From Cristatella mucedo (lineage: Eukaryota; Bryozoa; Phylactolaemata; Cristatellidae): a stretch of 64,000 bases of DNA. Positions 9,351 through 18,447 of this stretch are shown here, in pieces. The notes beneath the pieces are model-generated. The model worked only from the letters and a program-made list of their open reading frames with translations. It was not told the origin of the DNA and made no database searches. Each line of letters starts with the position of its first letter. The stretch's first letter is position 1. The DNA lies in NCBI GenBank assembly GCA_009760855.2, contig WPIO01000174.1, positions 201,501 to 265,500 of the forward strand, in the 5' to 3' direction. The position numbers and the translations under genes are program-made.

Positions 9351-11793
9351 ACGCGTGCGTGCATGCTCTGGGTCTGTGCTCGAGCATTCAAAGAAATCTC
9401 AGGCAATCTTTAGGTGCAGTACATTTTCGTCGTGTGATTGCGTTTTCACGTCAGTAATTGTGTGCCTGATTTGCAGCCATCCTTTTGGCTACTAGTGACC
9501 CTGCTATTACACAGCTGGTTACCAAAAAGCAACTGGTTTGTTAAGAGCTGTGATTCTCTAAGAAAGAGGCAATTTGGTTTTCCCTAATCTGTGTTGGCCA
9601 TCGGGCGTGCAGGTGAAGAATCTGAAGTCGTCGAGTTCTGTCAGCGCTGCAAGCTCTATCGGTTTGATGCGCCGTCGGGCCAGAGCGCAGCAGCCAGCAG
9701 CAGCCAGTGGAAGGAGCGAGGCGTGGGAGAGATCAAGCTGCTTAGACATCCGTCTACAGGTAGCTCTTGCTGCAGCGGTGACGATGGCCACAATGCCGGC
9801 TGGCACTTGGTTCTCGCTGTTGTCCCATCGGCGGGTTGATGTCTTGCTGCATCCTCCTTATCGTGGCACTGCGCCTGCTGTCAACCCAGGATTATCTAGT
9901 TAGCATTGGCTCAGTTCAATATTCAAGACTGCCCGTGTCGGCTGACCCATGTATTTTTTTTAGCACCTGGGTTGCTAGTAACTGAGTGGAGTATTTTCTG
10001 GACGTTGCAGGTGCTGTGCGAGTTGTCATGCGCCGCGACCAGGTGCTGAAGCTAGCATGCAATCATCGACTCACTGCAGACATAGAACTGTGTCACCTAG
10101 CAACTTCTGAGCAAGCATGGTGCTGGCAAGCCATGGATTTTTCTGAGAATACGCTCAAGTCCGAACGGTTTGCTGCAAGGTTCAAGACGATAGCTTTGGC
10201 TAACGAGTTCAAGCAGGCCTTTGAACGTTGCAAGGCAACTCTGGGCGTCATAAGTAGTGAGGCTCGTCCTGCTAGTGATTTAGCACAGGATAACCTCGTA
10301 CCCTGTCAGGTCGACGAGGCTGAGCTGCAGGCACTGGTGTCCGAATCCCACGACAGGCAACGCTCGTCTGCAGCTCGCGATGTGGGCAGTGGCAAAGTAC
10401 TCTTTGAGAAACGCTGCACTGCCACTGAGCATAAGGATGGTGCAGATGAGGTAGGATACATATTCTTCTCCTCTACCGTTTGACGAGAGTGCATGCGCTT
10501 GCTTGCGGTGCATGGTGTATGGCTGGCTTCGACTTCAATGCTGAATCTACGCTAATATAATGTAATGTAATTCATTTGTATAGCGCCCTTAGAGAACCTA
10601 ATCTTTATTCAGGCGCTTCACATATGCCGCAGGGCTCAGGCCCACGACCTCGGCCAGACCTTGATCGGGGCGAGCACCTTAACCACCGGGCCTGCATGCG
10701 CTCGATTGGCTAACATTACCTGAGGCACATTATTCATCGAATGTTGTAGCCCCTTGGGATGGGTACCATTACCATTGCACAGGAGGCAACCGTGGATCAG
10801 CATTTCTCGGTAACGATGGTGAACGGCAATAATGAGTGTGTCCTTCGTGGCATCATCGCACGTGGCTGCTCACTGGAAAGGTAAAATCATTTGCTTTGAA
10901 GTCCCAAAATAAAGTCACTTGAGATTATGTTATTTGCTTTGAATTCTTGAAACAAAACTACTCTCCTACTGCCGACTATGGCTCATTCTTTTCAGTGGTC
11001 CTGAGCTGCTGCTTCCATGCTACTCACTACCTCAACTGCTCTCCTGACTGTGCTATGCTTCGTATTTTGTCTTTAATGCATGAGACGAAGTCTGTTGGCT
11101 ACCGAATGCGTACCGAAAGCCGCTTAGGTTGTGAGTGCACTATCTTTGACTTGGTGGAGTTGCAGAGGGAGATACATTACATTACATACATTACACTCGA
11201 TGCAGGCAATGAAAGCCTTCTTGGTGCAATTGATAACCACTCGACCTTGGCGTTTGTGTCTGTTGAATGCAAGTGACGTTGCTGTCGGTTCCTAGTTTAT
11301 ATTCGGTTACTGTATGCCGTGTCGGGTCTCCTTAATTTGCCCTATTCCGTAAGTCAACCACGCCTTCAGTTAGAATCGCGAGCGAGTTTGAATGTTTGAG
11401 ATCATTGCACGTTCGATTTTCTTTCGTATGACCGACCATGTGTGTCCTTCAGTGGTTGAAGTTAAGCGTAGTATCTTCGTAGGATCTTCTCCTTTCTAGC
11501 ATCTAGCCTTCGACCTTGAACCTTTTTTCAACTTGTAGTCTCTTTTCACGAATCAATTTTATTTCTCGTTTGAATAGTATTGCTTCATAATCTTCTGCTG
11601 CTTGATGTTCGTGCAACGGTTGCTGAATCTTACCGTGGCCGGATTTTTCTGCAGTGGACCAAAAAAGGCCAGCAGGTATGTGATAGTTTCTATCCCCTCA
11701 CACGGGGAAGCGAATACCACTGCGGAGTCGAGGAAGATCCAGCTTGACTTCTCATCTACAGCAGCTGCTGGTGAATTGGACGACGTGTTCAAA
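1..11793 (+). CDS. RANBP2: RanBP2/Nup358-like nucleoporin, copy 1 (3' part, multi-exon)
   Basis: Exons read by eye: 421-509, 890-1114, 1215-1388, 1661-1876, 3513-3813, 5672-5788, 6227-6362, 6638-6737, 6839-7053, 7824-8089, 8213-8515, 8723-8852, 9007-9219, 9613-9759, 10011-10483, possibly 11655-11793. All have AG/GT borders, and phases join except at 8723-8852, where a 4-nt insertion breaks the frame. Domain order is RBD1, RanBP2-type zinc finger, FG repeats, RBD2, Ala/FG linker, one IR repeat, FG repeats, RBD3. Family knowledge: Nup358 sits on cytoplasmic filaments of the nuclear pore, binds Ran-GTP through its RBDs and acts as a SUMO E3 through IR1-M-IR2. No TPR or cyclophilin domain is visible; the 5' end is off the window. 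The frameshift means this copy may not make RBD3. Copy 2 lies 35 kb downstream. Confidence 0.88.
28..372 (-). mobile_element. LINE B 3' fragment in RanBP2 copy 1 intron
   Basis: Reverse-strand match to the 3' end of the LINE B element whose longer copies lie at 37.8-40.2 kb and 57.3-58.0 kb. It encodes the very C-terminal polypeptide tail and the 3' UTR. A 27-bp stretch is repeated three times at about 188-270. The same fragment, with the same triplication, lies at 35295-35639 in copy 2, so the insertion predates the gene duplication. Confidence 0.8.
421..1388 (+). CDS. RANBP2: RanBP2 copy 1: Ran-binding domain 1 (exons 421-509, 890-1114, 1215-1388)
   Basis: Three exons encode one complete RanBD1 (PH-like) domain of about 135 residues. 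The first gives an acidic lead-in and the DFKPIIPLPDLVE strand. The second gives VKTGEEDEE, LYRFD, QWKERGIG and MRRDQVLKLCANH, all hallmarks of RanBP2 RBDs. The third gives the closing helix after AWCWFASDFSEG. Phases are 1-0, 0-0 and 0-0. The end of exon 3 is ambiguous: GTACGT at 1389 or GTAAGC at 1393; 1389 keeps phase with the zinc-finger exon. The domain should clamp Ran-GTP. Copy 2 counterpart: 35688-36654. Confidence 0.93.
1661..1876 (+). CDS. RANBP2: RanBP2 copy 1: RanBP2-type zinc finger exon
   Basis: A 72-codon exon after acceptor CAG at 1658-1660. It carries a complete zinc ribbon W-S-C-x2-C-x10-C-x2-C followed by QTLKPGA, which is the RanBP2 zinc-finger consensus (tryptophan, first CxxC, Asn three residues later, second CxxC, KPG tail). 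In Nup358 these fingers bind Ran-GDP and the exportin CRM1. The donor GTTCGT at 1877 is weak, but phase 0 matches the next FG exon. The homologous exon in copy 2 (41299-41526) has lost the first knuckle. Confidence 0.88.
1877..3512 (+). other. Intron, RanBP2 copy 1
   Basis: AT-richer intron with no coding segment I can support. Parts of 2820-3500 are recognisably similar to 31.8-32.9 kb and 42.5-43.0 kb, so intron and following FG exon were duplicated together. Confidence 0.7.
3513..3813 (+). CDS. RANBP2: RanBP2 copy 1: FG-repeat exon
   Basis: Acceptor TATAG at 3508-3512, donor GTAGG at 3814. The frame begins SSLPASTAFRFGSQSS and contains a run of PLFGGQSA repeats, then DFIFGGS and GGFTFGLAKS. 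This is FG-nucleoporin sequence: phenylalanine-glycine pairs in a Ser/Ala/Gln/Gly-rich, unstructured chain that binds transport receptors. It starts in phase 0 and ends in phase 1, joining the zinc-finger exon and exon 5672. The copy 2 exon (43009-43264) is 45 nt shorter and has lost several FG units. Confidence 0.87.
3814..5671 (+). other. Intron, RanBP2 copy 1
   Basis: Contains a reverse LINE A 3' fragment (about 4005-4345) and a poly-C run of more than 20 bases at about 5047-5074. The rest shows no recognisable gene. Confidence 0.7.
4005..4345 (-). mobile_element. LINE A 3' end fragment
   Basis: Reverse complement of the LINE A 3' UTR and terminal ORF tail: motifs around GGTTAGCGGTAGCATGCTCA, TCACTAAATGCTGTGAT and AGGCTTTGGGAGCA. 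It is degenerate compared with copies at 22985 and 19531. Copy 2 has a matching fragment at about 44036-44312. Confidence 0.65.
5672..5788 (+). CDS. RANBP2: RanBP2 copy 1: Ser/Thr-rich linker exon
   Basis: A 39-codon exon between TTTTAG and GTAAAT. The peptide is Ser/Gly/Pro-rich (TGSTTGASSSGR, QVPTSPVPRSQP, DDEPTSP) and leads into RBD2. Phase 1 at both ends fits its neighbours. Copy 2 (44707-44823) has the same length with a few substitutions. Confidence 0.82.
6227..7053 (+). CDS. RANBP2: RanBP2 copy 1: Ran-binding domain 2 (exons 6227-6362, 6638-6737, 6839-7053)
   Basis: Exon 1 gives ISFTPVVQLPECVEVETGEE and HRAKLFR. Exon 2 gives WKERGIGDVKLLKH and IIMRRDQ. Exon 3 gives LKLCLNHYVGPSLELT, FVWSAMDFADEEG and FKQAFEDARQS. 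Together they form a full RanBD1. Exon phases (1-2, 2-0, 0-2) join to the flanking exons, and the last donor is a perfect GTAAGT. Exon 2 is only 100 bp and matches the WKERG strand region. Confidence 0.93.
7054..7823 (+). other. Intron, RanBP2 copy 1
   Basis: 770-bp intron, nearly identical in copy 2 (46134-46904). No coding, RNA or repeat feature recognised. Confidence 0.7.
7824..8089 (+). CDS. RANBP2: RanBP2 copy 1: Ala/Ser/Thr-rich FG linker exon
   Basis: Follows TTCTTCAG and ends at GTAAAG. The frame begins EMSPVSASTPNAAH, has a GCT-repeat polyalanine run (one codon longer than in copy 2), then AAVFGSP and SVFGTG motifs. Phases 2-1 join RBD2 exon 3 to the IR exon. It is low-complexity nucleoporin spacer. 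Confidence 0.82.
8213..8515 (+). CDS. RANBP2: RanBP2 copy 1: IR (SUMO E3 ligase-type) repeat exon
   Basis: Reads GEVIFASEEKPSADQLQRA, then WQLPDAFYLYE. The spacing from KP to LP is exactly 12 residues, as in the IR units of mammalian RanBP2 (an acidic/hydrophobic SIM, E-x-x-P, then L-P-x-x-F). IR1-M-IR2 holds SUMO-RanGAP1 and Ubc9 and is the SUMO E3 core. Only one IR unit is seen. It has an unusual Cys cluster C-x4-C-x2-C-x2-C right after the LPxxF motif. It sits between FG segments just before the last RBD, the same place as in vertebrate Nup358. Function is inferred from the motif. Confidence 0.8.
8723..8852 (+). CDS. RANBP2: RanBP2 copy 1: FG exon with +4 frameshift
   Basis: Between TTTGCAG and GTATGC. 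It begins ESGGGDDMSNTMFSNQAASL and then meets nine T where copy 2 has five. Copy 2 (126 nt) stays in frame and gives an SSSFGG motif; this copy (130 nt) shifts frame and would hit a stop early in the next exon. It is either a true lesion or a homopolymer error of the assembly. Confidence 0.8.
9007..10483 (+). CDS. RANBP2: RanBP2 copy 1: Ran-binding domain 3 and C-terminal tail (exons 9007-9219, 9613-9759, 10011-10483)
   Basis: Exon 1: a Ser-rich lead, acidic stretch (KDEDNEEGDENPEH), then VHFKPVLEKLPDLIEVKTG. Exon 2: EESEVVEFCQRCKLYRFD, QWKERGVGEIKLLRH. Exon 3: VRVVMRRDQVLKLACNHRL, AWCWQAMDFSEN, FKQAFERCKATLG, then about 75 residues of unassigned tail to TGA at 10481-10483. The order FG-IR-FG-acidic-RBD matches the region before vertebrate RBD4. 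No cyclophilin domain follows. A possible donor GTAGGA at 10451 could replace the stop. Confidence 0.88.
9268..9350 (+). repeat. (GT)n microsatellite in RBD3 intron
   Basis: About 80 bp of nearly pure GT in the intron between the first two RBD3 exons, followed by GCACGCGTGCGTGCATGC. The counterpart in copy 2 is at 48344-48423. Confidence 0.95.
10552..10722 (-). mobile_element. SINE-L (tRNA-derived) copy
   Basis: On the reverse strand: a tRNA-Leu/Ser-like head (GGTTAAGGTGCTCGCCCCGA, then GAGGTCGTGGGC) and a tail AAGCGCCTGAATAAAGATTA, which resembles the LINE A 3' tail. It also occurs at 49628-49798 (the duplicate), 56345-56492, 58648-58800 and, partially, 54835-54925. Confidence 0.7.
10948..11208 (+). 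mobile_element. LINE B 3' fragment
   Basis: Forward match to the LINE B C-terminal tail (TACTCTCCTACTGCCGACTA onward) and 3' end (TTGGTGGAGTTGCAGAGGGA). It ends in ACATTACAT repeats. Duplicated at 50030-50258. Confidence 0.75.
11655..11793 (+). CDS. Candidate 3' exon of RanBP2 copy 1 (uncertain)
   Basis: Acceptor TTTTCTGCAG and donor GTAAGT flank an open frame ending RKIQLDFSSTAAAGELDDVFK. This vaguely resembles the closing helix of a RanBD. The same segment with the same borders lies at 50528-50666, and most base differences between the two change the amino acid. The phase does not join cleanly to the exon ending near 10450-10483. It could be a decayed or unrelated exon. Confidence 0.3.
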
Positions 11794-13302
11794 GTAAGTG
11801 ACTTCGATGTCGTCCAATTTCTCCTCGTGCAAGCAGCAGCTCACCTCATAGAGCAGAGCCTCTTTATTGTACACTCTAGATGTAGCTGCTAGGATTGTGA
11901 CAGCAGCTTCTGTGTGCTCATGTAAAGAGCCATTCTGATTGGTGGTGTTTCTTCAATAATTAGAAGCGCCTGTTTCTTCATTTTTTAGCCCGTGACCAAA
12001 GGATCTTGATTCGATCGTTGTGTTTGAAAGGCCACTGCTAAGAGAGTGCAAGTTTGAGGCGAAGTCACGTCTTCCTGGCTGCTTTAACATGCATAGACTC
12101 GGCTTCTGTCTATAGCCAACAGCTTGGCTTGGTGGCTGCAGTATATTTCATTTGAGGAAAGCACGTGCTGCTGTATTATCCTTAATTGTACTATATAAAC
12201 TGACAAGGCTTCACTTTGTATTCAGTATCCTTCCCAATTATCTCAAGATCGTGCTTATTGCTGAGCTGGAGACTAGTGCGAGGTTCAACTCAGCTCATTG
12301 AACCACGTAAAGGTAAGTCCAGTCGGCTCAACTCAAGTGCCACAACCTGGGAACTTGCTTATTCTAGTATTATAATTTCACAGAAAAATTCTCATTTCCC
12401 TCAATCTTCGTCAACCATACGTCGAACTCACTGGAAACGCTCACCGTTAAGCCTTGTGGCTCCCTCTGATGTTTGTCGGCACGGAAAGTGAATTTCCAAT
12501 TAAACTTCAGTATGATATCAAAGTAGGCATACTGGTATGTTAACAAGGCATTCTTTAGTGACCTGCAAATGACCATTAATTCAGCAAGCCACTGATGGCC
12601 TCCAACGAAACGATTCTTACTAATGGCCTAAAGCAATGCATTCGAGCGATACAGTCAACAACAGTACTTGTGGCTCACTCTAGCGATGCAACTCGACCGA
12701 AGGAAGCCAATGAAAGTAGAGCTAGAGAAGACTTAAATTCAAACGCATGAGCTACAATTACCCAGTGAGCGAGCCTGAGCACTTGGAAACGATTAGAAAT
12801 TGCAATGAATGCACGGCCAGCGTCGAGACAAGCCTTTCTTTTAGCTTTGCCAAGAATAGTGAGAAGCGCTGGAGCTGACTGAGGGCAGTTGAGGTGGGGG
12901 CTTCAGTGTGTGGGGCTCGCTTGAGTAATAACAGCCTAGCTCTCTGGCATGAAACATTTACAATCGCTATCGGACTGTGCCTTTGGTGAGCAACTGGTTT
13001 GCAATGGTTTCGCATGAAGAGTGTCGTAGCGGCTTCCTGCGACGGTTAGTACACTGCCTTTCGTATTGTCGATTCGATCTTAAGGTGAACGTCCAGACGA
13101 TAGATAGTTGTTGCACTCAAGGATACGAAGTTCTCTTGTGGGCATGGCAATGCCACAGTGCTGTTCGGCCCCAGCCGGACTCACCAATCCGCCCGGCAAA
13201 CTAGCCTGGCGTACCAGCTTGTGGGGCACTGCAGTCGGGCGGTATCGGCTTAGCTGGATTTAATTACAACGGGTCAGGCGTGTTCGTGCGACCCACTACT
13301 CC
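11794..13302. other. Intergenic or 3' flank
   Basis: Homology to copy 2 stops at about 12229 (51108 in copy 2), which marks the right end of the duplicated block. Beyond that I see no gene or known repeat. Confidence 0.6.
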
Positions 13303-13487
13303 TTGGTGAGCCGTGATGGCACACTAGGTAAGGCAGTTGCTTTCACGACCTCGGGGCCGAGGTCGCGGGTTCGATTCCTGTGGTGGGTGATTCTTTATCG
13401 CCACTGCAAGAGGTGGTGAGAGCCGTAAAGGCTCTTTTGTCGCTATGCGAAAAAGAGGCTGTTTAATCAGCCAGTATTTTTATTTAT
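13303..13487 (+). mobile_element. SINE-G (tRNA-derived) copy
   Basis: Contains an A-box-like ATGGCACACTAGG and a perfect pol III B box GGTTCGATTCC, then a body with TATCGCCACTGCAAG, GCCGTAAAGGCTCTTTTGT and GAGGCTGTTTAATCAGCCAG. The same body occurs at 55962-56135 and, truncated, at 42419-42522. It has no tRNA cloverleaf 3' half or CCA, so it is a SINE and not a tRNA gene. Confidence 0.75.
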
Positions 13488-14211
13488 TTACTGCTGAAGC
13501 TAACTACATTCAGCTTGTCCACAGGCCGGTGTGGACCGTATCCCCGCTCGCTCTTCCTTTCTCGCCTACTGTTTCTTCTCTACTGGCGATCCGGAGCTGC
13601 TTCAACAACGGCGACTACATTCGCATGCACCCTCGCCCTCTTTCACCGCCTGCGTACAATACAGTCGTCATCGCCATCACTATCATCGCGACCACCGGCT
13701 TGTGGGGGCTTCGGTCTTCTTCGCTCGAACCCTTGCACTCTTCGGCCGTAGCTTTCGTGGGACACTATTGCGATGACACGTATGATGTTAAGCAACCAAG
13801 CTATTAAGCGAGCAAGCAAGATATTGAGATCGAATTAGAAGTCTCCGATCGACGAGATTACGACTACAACAACCCGGACAGCTTAAATTCTCTCGAGGTT
13901 GCTGATCAGGTATATATCATGTCTATGTACTTGTAACCAGGACTGCCGAGGACCAAGGATTTTCAGGCCACTTCCCTCTATCCCATCCTACTGCTGTCTG
14001 GGCGGTTAGAAAGGCGACCGCTCAAACCCGTGGCATTCCTCGCCGTTAGGCGTTGCTAGTGCAACACTTCGTCCCTTCATCACTCAAGGCTGCACATACG
14101 GAATGGAGACATGTGCACCTGGCAAGCACCAACGGAGACCCAGGAGGGTTTTGGCAATCGCCAATATGTAACGCCGAAGGCTCGGCAGAGTAGGCTCAAC
14201 CTGCTGCTTAC
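13488..14211. other. No feature recognised
   Basis: Unique-looking sequence with short open frames in several phases and no family resemblance. Confidence 0.5.
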
Positions 14212-14556
14212 CTAGCGGCGTGCTGACCTACTTATCGTTACTAAAAGGCGTCGTGAGCCCTCGGCCTGAATTGGGAAGCGACACGCACAGATCGGGGCGT
14301 TTTACTGAGCTTTATTCGCAAGCGCACAGTCGGTGCACGTCTAGCTCAGTTTTATCTCCACACTCAAGGCAAGCTCTCAACAGCACAAGCACTCTTGCGG
14401 AGGGACTACGTGCCCGAACTTAGGCTACCTAAGTCTATTGTGGGGAACGACCCAAACGAGACGAGGAGCCCGAACCGGAGCCTAGACCCTGACTGGAGAA
14501 CTAGGGCTCCGCTTCCTCCTTACGGCAGGAATATCTCACACACTACACCGAGTACT
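14212..14556 (+). repeat. Diverged third copy of the 768-bp repeat (5' half)
   Basis: Similar to the first part of the repeats at 14661 and 16623 (CTACTTATCGTTACTAAA, TTTATTCGCAAGCG, CCCGAACTTAGGCT) but with many more differences. Confidence 0.7.
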
Positions 14557-14660
14557 CTTGGTGAGACCACGTGCACGCTCTCACAAAACAAAACCACAGA
14601 AAAGGAGTAGGCGTAACCTGTCGCTTACCAGGCGCCTAACGATGTTCAGTACGCTCAATA

Positions 14661-15428
14661 AGCAGGCCGCCACAAAACGAGCATTTCTGGCGCTCACCTA
14701 CTTATCGTTACTAAAGGGGGTCGTGAGTCTGCGGCGTGAATTGGAAAGCGAGACACACAGATTGGGGGTTTTATTGACCTTTATTCGCAAGCGAACAGTC
14801 GCTTCGCGTCTAGTTCAGTTTTATCTCCACACTCCTCACACACTCTCAACAGCACAAGCACTCTTGTGGAGGGAATACGTCCCCGAACTTAGGCTGCCTA
14901 CTCCTGATATGGGGGAAGACCCGAATAGGACGAGCCCGAACCGGAGTCTAGAACCGTACTGGAGAACTAGGGCTCCGCTTCCACCTGAACGGCAGCAATA
15001 CCGTACGCACTACACATAACTACTTCTAGTTTGCATCGGCGAATCCTTATGCCGGGACCAAGCGCGCACACACACAACATACACAATTCGAGCAGGGGCG
15101 CTATACGAGAGTATTCGGTGGGGTCCACTGAATTATCCTCGTGTTGGCTCTAAGAATAATAATACACTTGATAAAGCGTCCTCAGAGAATTCAATCGCTT
15201 TCTAGGCGCTTCATAATTGCTGTAAAGGAAACACGATCTCCTTTTCTTCATTCGCAATCGTGGAATCGCCTACTTGTAGTGGATGGGTGATGGCGGCGCG
15301 ACGAAGAGTGAAGCACACAGCGAGTCGTGGCGGCTGTATTATATGATATAGCAGCCGTCGTGCTTGCTGCTCCGGAGCACGCGGTGTTAAGAGAGAGGAT
15401 AGCGAGTGGATAGCGTGCGTGCATGCCG
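14661..15428 (+). repeat. 768-bp direct repeat, unit 1
   Basis: Starts AGCAGGCCGCCACAAAACGA and ends GTGCGTGCATGCCG. It is the same length as 16623-17390 and differs at only about ten positions. It contains an old reverse LINE A tail (around 15150-15230). It may be one LTR of an unclassified element, but no TG...CA ends were seen. Confidence 0.8.
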
Positions 15429-16622
15429 ACACAAGGGTGATAGGTGCAGCACTCCCAATTCAGATACACGGATCTGTATTGCACATGCGTCGACAAAAAA
15501 AATACTTAAGCGTGTCGCAAAGAATGCGATCTTGAGCACGCGTCCTTGGTCCGGTTGCTTGGAGCGACAAACAGCTTATCTAAATGAGAAACTATCAAGT
15601 GCTGTCGGAGAAGAGGAAGTCAAATAGCTTGGGTCGCACACCTGTGCGTACGACATCAACGACAACCCACTCAAGAGGGCGATAAGGCCTCTGAAACGAG
15701 TGCCGCTCCGCTGAATACAATGGTCCTGCTTCGCCTGGACGGCCGTGCCCGCACAGAAGCCAAAAGCCAGGTCGTGTCTGCTCTCTAGGCTTTGTAACAT
15801 TTGCGCTAGTCGAACTGACACCACTAGCAAGCTGAGGCAGCGAGATGCGCTGATTTGACCGGTCTATTCAGTTGTACTGACATCCGCTAGCGCATAGATA
15901 TACGACATACATAGCGTCGGATATGTCGGCACATTATGGCCGCACAGATTGCCGGATAAGCCCGTAGAAACGGGTGTGGGGGTTTGACCAGGCTCTCACC
16001 AAATGTCTGTGATAAGCTTGATTGTGCACCTTGCGGAATTTTAATTATTGTAAAATAATTATAAATCTTGGACGTGTTTATATTAAAACTCACGCGCTTA
16101 CTAGATAGAAGAGCGAAGTATTCACTCGGAAAATCCGATTCGGGGGTTCCCCCCAAAGCCACACCCCCAAAACGTCTTGGGGGTCGTAGCCTTTCTTTGA
16201 CTTGTACTGGCACTACTACCGCCTGTCCTCGGCTCAGCCGGTAGCCATCGACTATTCTCTGCCGACTGCGGGCATCTGTTAGGAGCTTTGATCTGGTATG
16301 TAATCGACTCTTATTAATGACTGATGGCTTGTAGGTAAATTCTGTAATTGTAATCGTTGAACTTCCTACTTGTATACGTGATCGCCCTGGCATCAATAGA
16401 GAACGCGGCCTATGCGGTTGCCTACCAGCAATGCCGCTACAGTGCGTCCCATGATCGGTAAACATGCCCCACCCCTCTCCGAAGGGCAACGGCTGCTCAG
16501 CCTTATAGTCTCACGTTCGTTGGATGACTCCTCGGCAGCCTAGCTTTCACCTTCATTCTTACTTTGCATTTCACTTCTATTCCTAGCGCCTAATGCCGTT
16601 CGGTGCGCGCCTACGCGCAATT
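15429..16622. other. Interval between the 768-bp repeats
   Basis: About 1.2 kb. It has a 200-codon open frame on the reverse strand (15887-16489) with no recognisable domain and a G-rich palindromic patch at about 16140-16195. If the repeats are LTRs, this would be the interior, too short for pol. Confidence 0.45.
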
Positions 16623-17390
16623 AGCAGGCCGCCACAAAACGAGCGTTTCTGGCGCTGACCTACTTATCGTTACTAAAGGGGGTCGTGAGTCCGCGGCGTG
16701 AATTGGAAAGCGAGACACACAAATTGGGGATTTTACTGAGCTTTATTCGCAAGCGAACAGTCGCTGCGCGTCTAGTTCAGTTTTATCTCCACACTCCTCA
16801 CACACTCTTAACAGCACAAGCACTCTTGTGGAGGGAATACGTCCCCGAACTTAGGCTGCCTACTCCTGATATGGGGGAAGACCCGAATAGGACGAGCCCG
16901 AACCGGAGTCTAGAACCGTACTGGAGAACTAGGGCTCCGCTTCCACCTGAACGGCAGCAATACCGTACGCACTACACATAACTACTTCTAGTTTGCATCG
17001 GCGAATCCTTATGCCGGGACCAAGCGCGCACACACACAACATACACAATTCGAGCAGGGGCGCTATACGAGAGTATTCGGTGGGGTCCACTGAATTCTCC
17101 TCGTGTTGACTCTAAGAATAATAATACACTTGATAAAGCGTCCTCAGAGAATTCAATCGCTTTCTAGGCGCTTCATAATTGCTGTAAAGGAAACACGATC
17201 TCCTTTTCTTCATTCGCAATCGTGGAATCGCCTACTTGTAGTGGATGGGTGATGGCGGCGCGACGAAGAGTGAAGCACACAGCGAGTCGTGGCGGCTGTA
17301 TTATATGATATAGCAGCCGTCGTGCTTGCTGCTCCGGAGCACGCGGTGTTAAGAGAGAGGATAGCGAGTGGATAGCGTGCGTGCATGCCG
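16623..17390 (+). repeat. 768-bp direct repeat, unit 2
   Basis: Partner of 14661-15428, same orientation, same end GTGCGTGCATGCCG. The flanks differ immediately outside both ends, so the boundaries are sharp. Confidence 0.8.
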
Positions 17391-17657
17391 GGCTCTGCAC
17401 ACTTCCGATGCGTCGTGGACGTGTACGCGACTCCGGATTGAACCTTTTGCTGTCTGATTTCGTCGCTGCAAGTCCGATTCGTCCTTCAATATTAACCAAT
17501 TAAACCGACGATTTGCGTTGCCTCGAGCGATTCTTGTCTTATCACGCCTGGCTGGTATCTATGCAACGGAGCAGCTCTCAGGCTGGCCGCGATATTAGCC
17601 CTTGCCTTAGTGGGTCTGACTAGGGCACCCAGAGCAACCGTAGCAGGCGGACTAGCC

Positions 17658-17750
17658 TAGGATTGGCCAAGGACTAGCCAAGGACTAGCCAAGGACTGGC
17701 CGAGGAATGACCCAGGGCTAGCCAGGGGCTAGCAAATGGCTAGCTAGGAA
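17658..17750 (+). repeat. Short minisatellite (about 12 bp)
   Basis: Repeats of AAGGACTAGCCA and variants (GGCTAGCCAGGG). Confidence 0.75.
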
Positions 17751-17819
17751 GAATTAGGCTGAGGACGGACACAGAGAGCTAGGGTCCGACACAAAACAAT
17801 AACAGCTACGCTCAAGGTT

Positions 17820-18108
17820 GAGAGGGCAGAGAGAGGGAGAGAGGGCAGAGAGAGGGAGAGAGGGCAGAGAGAGGGAGAGAGGGCAGAGAGAGGGAGAGAG
17901 GGCAGAGAGAGGGAGAGAGGGCAGAGAGAGGGAGAGAGGGAGAGAGAGGGAGGAGAGGGAGAGGGAGAGAGAGAGAGGGAGAGAGAGAGGGAGAGAGGGG
18001 AGAGAGAGAGCAGAGAGAGAGAGAGGGAGAGAGAGAGAGAGAGGAGGGAGAGAGAGGGAGAGAGAGGGAGAGAGAGGGAGAGAGAGGAGAGAGAGGGAGA
18101 GAGGGAGA

Positions 18109-18154
<46 letters not shown>

Positions 18155-18262
18155 GGAGAGAGAGAGGGAGAGAGGGAGAGAGAGGGAGAGAGAGGGAGAG
18201 AGAGGGAGAGGAGGGAGGGAGGGAGAGAGGGAGAGACAGAGACAGAAAGAGAGAGAGAGAGT
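17820..18262 (+). repeat. (GA)n-rich tract
   Basis: 440 bp of purine-only DNA. The first 115 bp is a 19-bp unit (AGAGGGCAGAGAGAGGGAG) repeated about six times, the rest imperfect GA/GGGA. The long Ser-Leu and Arg-Glu frames over it are artefacts of the repeat. Confidence 0.95.
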
Positions 18263-18447
18263 ATAAATGACGGGACTGACAGAGCTCTGGGCTGCAGCTT
18301 CGGTAGTCGATGCGAGACTACGCTTCGAGAGCACGAGAGACGAACCTACGGTGACGGACAGCTAAGTGCAACTTAGACTGGCAGTTGTGTTCTGCCGGCT
18401 ACTCAGTTAGCCGCTTGTATCTTGGGGTGCTGTAGCGACGCGCGCAT

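Noticed and set aside
10484-13300. Cyclophilin domain expected after the last RBD of RanBP2
   Set aside because: No segment with cyclophilin motifs was found in any frame here or at 50-53 kb.
13303-13487. Functional tRNA gene
   Set aside because: Perfect B box but no cloverleaf or 3' half and a long non-tRNA body; the repeated copies show it is a SINE.
15887-16489. 200-codon reverse frame between the 768-bp repeats
   Set aside because: No recognisable domain or start context; not called as a gene.
17744-18334. Long open frames of Ser-Leu or Arg-Glu repeats
   Set aside because: They are translations of (GA)n/(TC)n simple repeats, as are those at 25749-27079, 31868-32282 and 52120-52672.
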